This document shows, one piece after another, positions 1 to 7,300 of a stretch of 10,789 nt of DNA. This DNA is from Ruminococcaceae bacterium UBA6364. GTDB taxonomy: Bacteria; Bacillota; Clostridia; Oscillospirales; Acutalibacteraceae. Each line of letters begins with the position of its first letter. Within the stretch, counting starts at the first letter, position 1. Under the pieces are notes generated by a model. The model searched no databases, was not told where the DNA came from, and was given only the letters and a program-made list of their open reading frames with translations. Position numbers and translations under genes: made by a program. The DNA lies in contig DJRI01000177.1 of assembly GCA_002440045.1 (NCBI GenBank), forward strand, positions 1 to 10,789, given 5' to 3'.

Positions 1-8
1 AATTCATA

Positions 9-45
9 GCAAAAAGCATCAAGTTGCCATTTATTTGCTTTTTGC
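9..45. repeat. 9-bp inverted repeat at left edge
   Basis: GCAAAAAGC at 9-17 is the exact reverse complement of GCTTTTTGC at 37-45, with 19 nt between them. As RNA it could form an AT-rich hairpin, perhaps the tail of a terminator of a gene left of the window. The right arm is also the beginning of the dispersed repeat at 37-71, so the match may simply be part of that element. No coding sequence can be supported in bases 1-146. Confidence 0.4.
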
Positions 46-71
46 GGTCTGGACTTTTTTTACAGCCCATT
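37..71 (+). repeat. Dispersed repeat copy 1, core GTCTGGAC
   Basis: This 35-bp stretch matches 3749-3781 almost base for base. The differences are one C/T change in the core, one C/A change near the right end, and one fewer T in each of the two T-runs of the second copy. The shared order is GCTTTT, GCGGTCYGGAC, a T-run, then ACAGCC and ATT. Its 8-bp core is GTCTGGAC, an imperfect form of the palindrome GTCCGGAC. It ends about 10 bp before the -35 box of the sensor operon. It could be a regulator site, a REP/MITE-like repeat or part of a terminator from upstream. Confidence 0.75.
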
Positions 72-79
72 ATTTTTTG

Positions 80-108
80 TTGTAGATTGTCGGAATATAT
101 GTTATATT
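80..108 (+). promoter_or_regulatory. Sigma-A-like promoter of the sensor operon
   Basis: TTGTAG at 80-85 and TATATT at 103-108 are separated by exactly 17 bp, a good fit to the housekeeping consensus. The predicted start is about base 115, some 38 nt before the ATG of the first gene. The -10 box overlaps the left end of the 17-bp palindrome at 108-124. Confidence 0.6.
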
Positions 109-124
109 AGTTATCGGATAACTA
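108..124. promoter_or_regulatory. 17-bp perfect palindrome, candidate operator
   Basis: TAGTTATC at 108-115 and GATAACTA at 117-124 are perfect reverse complements around a single central G. The palindrome covers the end of the -10 box and the predicted transcription start, where a bound dimer would block the polymerase. The LuxR-type regulator encoded by this operon is one candidate ligand, but this is inference from position only. Confidence 0.5.
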
Positions 125-152
125 GAATAAACTTTTCTAAGGAGCGGTGCAT

Positions 153-1808
153 ATGAAAAAACGGCAAAAATCTTTTCTTCGCGCCGCTCTTGTTGCTTTT
201 GCGCTTATAGCCGCGGCAATTCTTCTTCGCAACCTCGGGCGCGAGTTTCCGGGGCGGCTTTTAAGCCTGCCGCGCTCGCTTATATATGTCGGCTTGTTTT
301 CGTATTGGGGCATTTCGATTCATCGCCGTGTTATCGCCGTGCAAGTGCGCCGGCTTCTTGTTTCGATTTCAATGCTTATGGTGTTTTGGATTGCAGAACG
401 CACGGTGAAATATCTTTTCGTTTTAGACCCAAACGTTATTCGCGCGCTGTGGTATCTTTATTATTTGCCGATGATTCTCATTCCGTTTTTGTCGCTTCTT
501 GTTGCGGCTTCGCTCGGAAAGCCCGGGGATTATAAGCTGCCCCCGTGGACAGGGCTTTTGTATGTTCCGGTTTTTGCGCTTGTCGTTTTGGTGCTCACAA
601 ACGATTATCATATGCTCGTTTTCCGCTTTCCCGAAAGTGCCGCTGTTTATTCGGAGTCTGATTATACACGGGGCGCGGGGTATTTTGTGATTGTCGCCTA
701 TATGGCGCTTTGCGCGTTTTTTGCCGTCGGAATTATGCTTTCAAAATGCCGCAGCGCAAAAGGCAGAACAGAAACGCGCCTGCCGCTTGTTTTAATATTC
801 TTTGCGGTTGTTTACAGCGTGCTTTACGCGCTGTTTATCGAGGATCACACATCGCTTTTTTATTATGTCTGCGGCGACGTTACCGTTGCTTTGTGCCTGC
901 TTTTTGCGGGTACTCTCGAAAGCTGCCTTTTGTCGGGGCTTATTCCCACAAACACGGGCTATGACGCGCTTTTTTCGGCGGTCGGCATAGGTATGCAGAT
1001 AACAGATTATGACTATAACGTAAGGTATTCTTCAAATTCGTCAAGGACGCTTCCGCAGGAGATTTTGAAAAAGACCGAGGGCGGCAGTGTTTTTTATGAC
1101 AAAAACACGGTTTTAAAGGGCTATGAAATTAAGGGCGGTCATGCCGTTTGGCAAGAGGATGTTTCGGCGCTTGTGGGTGTAAAAGCACAGCTTGAATCTG
1201 CAAAAGAAGAGTGCCGCGATAGAAACGAACAGCTTCGCTATCAGATAAAGCGCGATTCACAGCGATACCGCCTTGAAGAGCAAAACAGGCTTTATGACCT
1301 TGTTCAGCGCGACACGCAAAAACAGCTTCGTATGACAGATGAGCTTTCCGTGCGGTTTTCAAATGAGACGGATTTGAATGTTAAAAAAGAAATTATTTTT
1401 AAAATAATTGTGCTTTCAACCTATATAAAACGCCGCAAGGATATGGTTATATCATCAGAAAAGTCAAAAACAGTTACGGTCGGCACGCTTTCGAGTGCGC
1501 TTTTTGAATCGTGCAGTAATTTAAAGCTTAAAAACATAGGCGGCAATCTGTATGTCCCGAATACCGAAGCTCTTATTTCGGCAAGCGCGGCTTTAAAGGC
1601 GTACGAAATATTTGAAGAAGCGCTTGAAGCGGCGCTTTCGGACCTCTCTTATTATTTCGTAACGGTAAGCGGCGACGCGCCTTCGCTTCATATTGAGCTT
1701 GAATCTTCGGCGGATTTTTCTTTTCTTTCGGATTTGGGCGCAACAACCGAAGTAAGCGGCGGCTCGGCGTTTATTACATACAGCCCTTTAGGGGGTGAAA
1801 CAAAATGA
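153..1808 (+). CDS. 7TM sensor with degenerate histidine-kinase core (pseudokinase)
   Basis: This 551-residue membrane sensor begins the signalling operon. Hydrophobic segments lie near residues 8-26, 41-57, 66-84, 97-119, 132-149, 175-196, 210-229 and 235-258. The motif LTNDYHMLVFRF (148-159) followed by GYFVIVAY (176-183) is typical of the histidine-kinase N-terminal 7TM domain. A PAS-like segment (about 270-345) and a coiled coil (345-400) follow. The kinase-like C-terminus looks dead: where the partner kinase has HDEIGH, this protein has Q385-R-D-T-Q-K. The N-box region (YEIFEEALEAA, 484-494) lacks the Asn, and no GxGL motif follows. The ATG at 153 is chosen because TAAGGAG (138-144) sits 8 nt upstream; an in-frame GTG at 147 is only 2 nt from it. 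The end overlaps the next gene by 4 nt (ATGA). Likely role, inferred: a ligand-sensing subunit that controls the downstream kinase. Confidence 0.85.
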   Translation: MKKRQKSFLRAALVAFALIAAAILLRNLGREFPGRLLSLPRSLIYVGLFSYWGISIHRRVIAVQVRRLLVSISMLMVFWIAERTVKYLFVLDPNVIRALWYLYYLPMILIPFLSLLVAASLGKPGDYKLPPWTGLLYVPVFALVVLVLTNDYHMLVFRFPESAAVYSESDYTRGAGYFVIVAYMALCAFFAVGIMLSKCRSAKGRTETRLPLVLIFFAVVYSVLYALFIEDHTSLFYYVCGDVTVALCLLFAGTLESCLLSGLIPTNTGYDALFSAVGIGMQITDYDYNVRYSSNSSRTLPQEILKKTEGGSVFYDKNTVLKGYEIKGGHAVWQEDVSALVGVKAQLESAKEECRDRNEQLRYQIKRDSQRYRLEEQNRLYDLVQRDTQKQLRMTDELSVRFSNETDLNVKKEIIFKIIVLSTYIKRRKDMVISSEKSKTVTVGTLSSALFESCSNLKLKNIGGNLYVPNTEALISASAALKAYEIFEEALEAALSDLSYYFVTVSGDAPSLHIELESSADFSFLSDLGATTEVSGGSAFITYSPLGGETK

Positions 1809-3049
1809 CGGCTTTCGGCGATGTTTCGGCTCTTTCGCGCTTCTTTTTGCTTCTTACGATGTTTCTTGTGCTGTGCCTTCAAATATTTTATCTGCTTTTG
1901 CGTGTTGAGCGCCGTAAAACCCTTTTGTGGGCGGCGGTTGCCGTGTGGTTTTTAATATCGTTCACGCTTGAAGAGCTGCTTTTTGACACCACCGTTTTAA
2001 ACTCGGTGCCGTGCGTTATTCTTTGGTTTGTCGCGGGGGCTTCGGCGGTGTTTTCCGTTCCTGCGGTAATTTTTGACATCAGGCGCGACAAAAAGCGCAT
2101 CACGCGCGCCTCTGTTAAAGAAGCTATGGACGATTTGCCCGTTGCAGGGTGCTATTTTACCGAAAACGGCAGGGTAAAGCTTTGCAACCGTCAGATGTAT
2201 ACGCTTTTCCGCCTTATGACGGGGCGCGATTTGCAGTCTTATTCGGAGCTTAAAGCGGCTATGGAGGATTGCCGTGAAAACGGCATAACCGTAACTGCAG
2301 ACGGCGATTTTGTCTTTCCTACCTCGGGCGTGTGGCATTATTCCGAAAACCGCGTTACGGCAAGCGATGGCAACAACTATATTGAAGCGTTTTTTACCGA
2401 CGTTACGCGCATTTTTAACGCAAACCGCGAGCTTTCTTTTGATAATGCCGAGCTTGAAAGAATAAACGCAAAGCTTCAAAAAATGTATTCCCGTGCAGAA
2501 GAGTATGTAAGAGAACGCGAATACCTTGCGTTTAAAATGAAAATTCACGATGAAATAGGCCACAACCTCGCCGTTATAAGAAAAAGCTTCGGCGAAGAGA
2601 TTGAAAGCGCCGAGCTTGAAAGCCGAGTTAAAGCGCTGTCTTTGGCTGTCGGCACACTTGTTTATACAAAAAAAGAGGACAGTTTTGACCCGCTTGACCG
2701 CCTTCTTTTTGAAGCTGACGAGCTGGGCGTTGAAATTAAAATTGACGGAATGCTGCCCATAGAGCCGCTTATTTATGAGTTGACCGTGAGCGCCGTAAGA
2801 GAGTGTATGACAAATTGCATAAAGCACGCTCACGGCACGTCTGTCTTTGTTAAAATTTCGGCTTTAAGCGGCGGCTACACCGTTACCGTTACAAACGACG
2901 GCGAAAAGCCCAAAGAAAAAATCTGCGAGGGCACAGGGCTTTCGACCTTGCGAAAAGCGGTTGAAAGCGCGGGCGGCGAAATGGTCGTTTCGCACTATCC
3001 GTCGTTTATGTTAAGGCTCATTTTAATGCGTGAGGAGATGGATTTGTAA
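1805..3049 (+). CDS. Membrane PAS sensor histidine kinase, NarL/DesK type
   Basis: This 414-residue kinase is probably the catalytic partner of the degenerate sensor upstream. Three hydrophobic segments (about 10-33, 39-57, 68-90) are followed by a PAS-like domain (about 105-205) and a coiled coil (205-240). The dimerisation helix carries KIHDEIGHNL, with H248 as probable phosphoacceptor. The ATPase domain shows the N-box ECMTNCIKHA (N337), a G1-type NDG (364-366) and a G2-type GTGLSTL (376-382). These motifs match the HisKA_3 class that pairs with NarL/LuxR-type regulators, which is what the next gene encodes. Translational coupling is likely on both sides: ATGA overlap upstream, and the regulator's ATG directly follows the TAA. 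With little extracellular sequence of its own, it may rely on the 7TM protein for signal input (inference). Confidence 0.9.
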   Translation: MTAFGDVSALSRFFLLLTMFLVLCLQIFYLLLRVERRKTLLWAAVAVWFLISFTLEELLFDTTVLNSVPCVILWFVAGASAVFSVPAVIFDIRRDKKRITRASVKEAMDDLPVAGCYFTENGRVKLCNRQMYTLFRLMTGRDLQSYSELKAAMEDCRENGITVTADGDFVFPTSGVWHYSENRVTASDGNNYIEAFFTDVTRIFNANRELSFDNAELERINAKLQKMYSRAEEYVREREYLAFKMKIHDEIGHNLAVIRKSFGEEIESAELESRVKALSLAVGTLVYTKKEDSFDPLDRLLFEADELGVEIKIDGMLPIEPLIYELTVSAVRECMTNCIKHAHGTSVFVKISALSGGYTVTVTNDGEKPKEKICEGTGLSTLRKAVESAGGEMVVSHYPSFMLRLILMREEMDL

Positions 3050-3679
3050 ATGAAAACAAAAGTGCTCGTGGTTGAGGACAACAAATATATGCTCGAATTT
3101 TTTTCGGAGCTTATTAAAAAAGACGGGCGGTTTGAGCTTGTCGGCGCGCTGCGCGACGCGGCTCAGGCGGACTGCTTTTGCAGAGTGAACATTGTTGACC
3201 TTGTTTTAATGGACGTGCAAACGCTTCACAGCCATTCGGGGCTTGCGGCTGCCGAAAGCATTAAAAAGCGCAATCCGCTTATAAAAATAATAATCGTAAC
3301 GTCGCTTGTGGACTCGCTTATTTTAAAAAAAGCGCGTTCTGTCGGGGCTGACAGCCTTTGGTACAAGGACCACGGCGAAAGCGAGATTTTAAGCGTAATT
3401 GAAAAAACGCTTTCGGGCGAGCATATTTTCCCGGATAAATCGCCTAACGTTGAAATAGGCGAGTCGTGGTCGGACGAGCTTTCGGAAACGCAAAAAAATA
3501 TTTTGCGCCTTTACATTCGCGGCAATTCTTACGCCGCAATCGGCAAAAAGCTTTTTATTGAAGAGCCGACCGTAAAATACCATATGAACCAAATGATTAA
3601 AAAGTGCGGCTTTAACACAAAGCAGGAGCTTATCGCCGCGGCAATCGAAAGCACGGCGATAACTACCTTCGGCGATTAA
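3050..3679 (+). CDS. LuxR/NarL-family response regulator
   Basis: This 209-residue transcription factor is the expected output of the operon. The receiver domain (2-120) has the full set of switch residues: acidic E9-D10, phosphoacceptor D55 in LVLMDVQ, T84 in IIVTS and K106 in WYKD. A short linker (about 122-142) leads to a LuxR-type helix-turn-helix (144-194) with the usual LS..Q..IL..Y..G.S...IGKKL pattern and a recognition helix near EPTVKYHMNQM (172-182). The start ATG directly follows the kinase stop codon, so translation is probably coupled. Targets cannot be read from the sequence. The palindrome at 108-124 and the paired motifs at 3789-3840 are the nearest candidate sites. Confidence 0.93.
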   Translation: MKTKVLVVEDNKYMLEFFSELIKKDGRFELVGALRDAAQADCFCRVNIVDLVLMDVQTLHSHSGLAAAESIKKRNPLIKIIIVTSLVDSLILKKARSVGADSLWYKDHGESEILSVIEKTLSGEHIFPDKSPNVEIGESWSDELSETQKNILRLYIRGNSYAAIGKKLFIEEPTVKYHMNQMIKKCGFNTKQELIAAAIESTAITTFGD

Positions 3680-3697
3680 TTAAATACGATATAGGTG

Positions 3698-3729
3698 AAG
3701 CGGACTTCGTTTTTTGAAGTCCGCTTTTT
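3698..3729 (+). terminator. Rho-independent terminator of the sensor operon
   Basis: AAGCGGACTTC (3698-3708) pairs perfectly with GAAGTCCGCTT (3716-3726) around a 7-nt T-rich loop, and the T-run continues to 3729. It lies 18 nt after the regulator stop codon. The T-run is also the start of the degraded repeat copy that follows. Confidence 0.9.
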
Positions 3730-3750
3730 GCTGTCCGGGATTTTTACGGC
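3725..3750 (+). repeat. Degenerate copy 2a of the dispersed repeat
   Basis: The stretch TTTTTGCTGTCCGGGATTTT and the following TACGGC align with the adjacent intact copy: a T-run, GC, a GTCCGG core, a second T-run, then AC.GC. It therefore looks like a worn tandem copy with a period of about 26 bp. It overlaps the tail of the terminator. Confidence 0.5.
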
Positions 3751-3781
3751 TTTTGCGGTCCGGACTTTTTTACAGCCAATT
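3749..3781 (+). repeat. Dispersed repeat copy 2b, core GTCCGGAC
   Basis: This is nearly identical to 37-71. Its core is the perfect palindrome GTCCGGAC (3757-3764), flanked by TTTTGCG on the left and a six-T run plus ACAGCC on the right. It precedes the receiver/dockerin unit just as copy 1 precedes the sensor operon, about 110-130 bp from the start codon. Bases 3680-3892 otherwise hold only the terminator, promoter signals and a 5' hairpin, with no gene. Confidence 0.75.
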
Positions 3782-3788
3782 TCAAGAC

Positions 3789-3839
3789 TATACTTTAGGA
3801 TAAAGACATTAAAGCTTCTGTTTGATATACTTTAATCGG
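3789..3839 (+). promoter_or_regulatory. Candidate promoter with duplicated TATACTTTA motif
   Basis: TATACT at 3826-3831 is a good -10 box. The hexamer 17 bp upstream, AAGACA (3803-3808), matches only four of six -35 positions, which suggests a weak or activator-dependent promoter. The 9-mer TATACTTTA occurs at 3789-3797 and again at 3826-3834, 37 bp apart. The first copy is part of a small inverted repeat, CTTTA-GGA-TAAAG (3793-3805). GGATAA here also appears in the palindrome of the sensor operon (116-121). Confidence 0.45.
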
Positions 3840-3843
3840 AAAG

Positions 3844-3865
3844 CTCTTGCTGTGCACCGCAAGGG
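3844..3865 (+). promoter_or_regulatory. 5' UTR hairpin covering an AAGGG site
   Basis: CTCTTGC (3844-3850) can pair with GCAAGGG (3859-3865), one G-U pair included, closing an 8-nt loop TGTGCACC. The right arm contains AAGGG (3861-3865), the best ribosome binding site for the in-frame GTG at 3875. The loop carries the self-complementary GTGCAC. It could modulate translation, but a chance hairpin is possible. Confidence 0.35.
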
Positions 3866-3892
3866 CAAATATCCGTGATTGGCGGTGAAAAT

Positions 3893-4276
3893 ATGCGTAT
3901 TGTCGTTATTGATGTGCAAAGCACGCTTGTTGCAAGCGCCTTTGAAAGAATTCTTGTGCAGGAGACAGCCGATTGCAGACCCGTTATTTCGGAAACGCCC
4001 GAAAAAACGGTTGAACAGTGCCGTCTTTTTAAGCCCGACGTTCTTTTAATGGAGGTCACGGGCTACACGCCGTGGATGCTTGAAGAGCGCCTTAAAACAA
4101 GCGCCGCAGTCAAAAAAATGCTGCCCATGTGCCGGGTGGTGCTTTCGGTAGACGAAAACGCCGACGGTGCTCTTGCCGAGCGTGTTAAACAGTGCAAAAT
4201 AGACGGCGATATAGACGCGTTTGTTTTCAATTCTGTCGGCGAGCGCTATTTCGCTGCCCTCATAGACAGTGTTTAA
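3893..4276 (+). CDS. Stand-alone receiver-like protein with Glu at the phospho-site
   Basis: This 127-residue protein has the size and strand order of a single receiver (CheY-like) domain and no output domain. Strand 1 is MRIVVIDVQS, with one acidic residue (D7) instead of two or three. The PDVLLMEV segment (48-55) puts E54 where D is normally phosphorylated. S85 in VVLSVDE fits the conserved Thr/Ser, and N113 in FVFNSVGERY replaces the conserved Lys. It is therefore probably not phosphorylated in the normal way and could resemble a locked active form; this is inference. ATG 3893 is chosen because the domain starts there, with GGTGA (3884-3888) just upstream. A GTG at 3875, preceded by AAGGG, would add six residues. 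The dockerin gene follows after 36 nt, so co-transcription is likely. A partner protein is unknown. Confidence 0.75.
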   Translation: MRIVVIDVQSTLVASAFERILVQETADCRPVISETPEKTVEQCRLFKPDVLLMEVTGYTPWMLEERLKTSAAVKKMLPMCRVVLSVDENADGALAERVKQCKIDGDIDAFVFNSVGERYFAALIDSV

Positions 4277-4312
4277 ACGACTTTTTGTCAAATTTTTAAG
4301 GAGGTATTTTTA

Positions 4313-7300
4313 ATGAAACGCATTTGCAAACTGCTTTCGCTGCTGCTGATTGCCGCAATGCTTTTATCGACCTTTTCAATAACCGCAAGCGCGGCGAAGG
4401 AAATAAATCATTGGATACGTATTGACGGAGAAAAGGCGAAAAATGACGCGGTGTATTATAACCTTGAAGGGTGGTCAAATAACCCGTCAAACTGGAGCGC
4501 ATATTATGACGTCGAAAACGGCGCGCTTTATTTGAAAAATCTTTATGCGTCATACATAGATTTAACATACAGTAACTGCAAAAAGATTTATCTTATCGGC
4601 GACAATTATTTGATGCAAACATTCGGCACGCGAAATCCGTATGCGCAAAGCAGAATAATCGGAGCCGAGTTCGGACTTGAAATTACAACCGAAAAGAATG
4701 TTCAGGGTTCGCTTAATATTCAACTCAACCTTGAACACGACAAATATTATAACGAGGAGTATTACCCGGTTAGCTGTATTTTTTTGAAGCGTGCCGACAA
4801 ATTCACCTTATCGGGGAATGCGAAAATAAACGCGGTTGTAAGCGCAAAAGAGAATGCAAAATTCTCTTTTACAATGATAGATATAACTAACGGCTCAAAC
4901 GACACGGCAATAAATATAACCGACAACGCTTCCATTAGCTGCTCTTTTGAAAAGAGCGAAGAAGGCTCAGTATGCGATACGGCATATTTTCTTAAAGCAA
5001 AGTTTATAAACGTTAACACTACGGGCGAATTGGTTTTCAGCGCTCCCGAATACTGCATAGTCGGCTTTTTGAGCAGTAATGTGAATATTACAAACGTCGG
5101 AACAATAGATATAACCTCTAAAAGAAGCGCGTACTCTTATCCGTTCTGGAATTCCAAATCATATAAGAATTTAGACAACACACAATATGCCATTCGTGAA
5201 TATGAGGACGTAGAAAACCTTACAAAAAGGCTCACTATAAGAAAAGGCTCGCCTGTCCTCGTAAGCTTAATTTACGCGTATTTTAAAAACACGCGCCAAA
5301 GCGCTGCTTACTTTTTGCCGGGTGACACCGTTTGGTTTGACCCGATTGATTTAAGCGCCGAGGGAAGAAAGCTTAACGGCTGCAAGATAACCGTTAACGG
5401 CGAAAGCGAAGAGTATATAACGACAAACGACAGCTTCTTTTATGTTTATATTCCGAAAAGCCCGACAACTGATTGGGCAAAGGCTTCTCAGCTTTTTAAA
5501 TACCGCCTTTCTTACAGCGTTGCGGATAACCGCGGCTCAGTTGTTGTTGACAGCAGAAATATTGAAAAAGGCGACGGCTGCGTTTGGGTTGCCCCCGACG
5601 AAACGGCATATATCAGGGCTGTTGCAAACGAAGGCTGGCAGTTTTCGCATTGGCAGGTAATTTCACCCTCAAGCTACACCCTGACAGAAGCCGAAGCTGC
5701 AAATCCGCAGCTTATATTTGAGGGTGCAAACCAATACACTGCCGAGGTTCGCGCGGTGTTTGAGCCGAAAGACTACACAATCACTTACCGCTATTTAACA
5801 AACGCAACAAGCGGCAGCTGGCGCTCCCTTTCAAAAAATTCGCAATACCTCGCAAGCGGCGCTTCAATAAACACACTTTACAAAGTAAACGACTCTGTTT
5901 CACTGCCGACGTCGAGCGATTTTGACTGGGACGGCTATATTTTTGCGGGATGGTATAAAAATGCGAACTTTACGGGCTCGCCCGTAACAATGGCTGAAAC
6001 ATCTGTATCGGGCGGCTTGACCTATTACGCAAAATTCATTAAGGATACAAACGCAACCTACAAGCTCACCACATCGCTTTCGGGCACGAATTCAACCCAC
6101 GGCAGATGCGCCGCAACAGGCTTAAAGGCGGCAGAGGGCGACACGGTTTATGTTACAATAACACCCGATAAGGGCTATGTTCTTAATCCCAACCTAAGCC
6201 TTAACATGCGCTATCAGGTGAATTCAAAATGGCAAGCGTTTACGGGTTTCACAAAGGTTTCGGACGGCCTTTACAAGTTCACAATGCCTGCCGGTGCGTT
6301 TGCGGTTTATGTTTCAAATCCGTTTAACCGCCTTGAATACACAATCACTTATGATTACAACGGCGGCAAGTCGAACTACTACACAGACAAACTTCCGACT
6401 TCTTATAACGTTTCGGGCGACCCGGACAATTCATCCGAAGGCTATAAAGTTGACCTAACGGGAAATTCTTATTCGCGCGGTCCCGCCCAAAAAACGGGTT
6501 ACAAATGGGTCGGCTGGTGCAGAAATGCCGATTGCTCCGACGAACCGATTAAATATATAGAGCCCAACACCTTAACCGGCAACTTAAAGCTTTATGCCTG
6601 CTGGGAAAAGGCCGATTACAGAATTGTTCCGAGAGTGATGTCGGGCGATGCTTACGGCACGTTAAGTCTTGACGTTTCTTCGGCAAAAATGGGCGACACC
6701 GTGACATTCTATTGCGCACCTTTAAGCGGCTGCGTTTTAAGCTCGCTTTATGTCGGTACAAATTCAACCGGCGGCGCGGTGAGCGATGTAGCTGTAACGG
6801 ACCTCGGCGGAGGATATTACAGCTTTGTAATGCCCGGCTACGACCTTACTTCAACCGAAGTTTATGTTGTTGCGGAGTTTGCAAAACTCAATGCGGTTAT
6901 TTTTGTTGACGGCGAAGGCTATGAATTTGCACAGCACGAAAACCTGAATTTTGATGTTCTTTGCCCAAGCGACCGATATATTTCTTTTGAGGTTCGCACA
7001 AAAGACGGCTGGTATAAGAGCGACGACTACAAGGTTCTTGTTAACGGAACCGAAATAAGCAGGAATTTAAGCGGAGACTTTTACAGCGTAAGACCCGAAA
7101 ACGGCGACATAACAATTACCGTTCAGGGTATAAAAGAAAAAGGCGTTGCTATTGAGGGTGCCCTTAAATCGTTCGGAAAAGCGGCTGACAAAACAACAAT
7201 TCAGCTTACCGAATACAAAAAGACAGAGCCGTCTTACGAAACCACCGTAACGGGCAATTCGACAAGCTATATTTTGCCGCAAATCTATTCGGGTGCTTAT

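Noticed and set aside
147..152. GTG 147 as start of the 7TM sensor
   Set aside because: It lies only 2 nt from the GGAG ribosome site, whereas ATG 153 has an ideal 8-nt spacing.
1997..2833. 278-codon open frame on the minus strand inside the kinase gene
   Set aside because: It is antisense to a gene with intact kinase motifs, its translation resembles no family, and it arises from codon-position bias on the sense strand.
3680..3892. Riboswitch upstream of the receiver gene
   Set aside because: The interval holds a terminator for the previous operon and small hairpins, but no recognisable conserved aptamer core.
5774..6351. Direct repeat TACACAATCACTTA at 5774-5787 and 6338-6351
   Set aside because: Both copies encode the YTITY start of related protein repeats, so it reflects domain duplication in the dockerin protein, not a separate DNA element.
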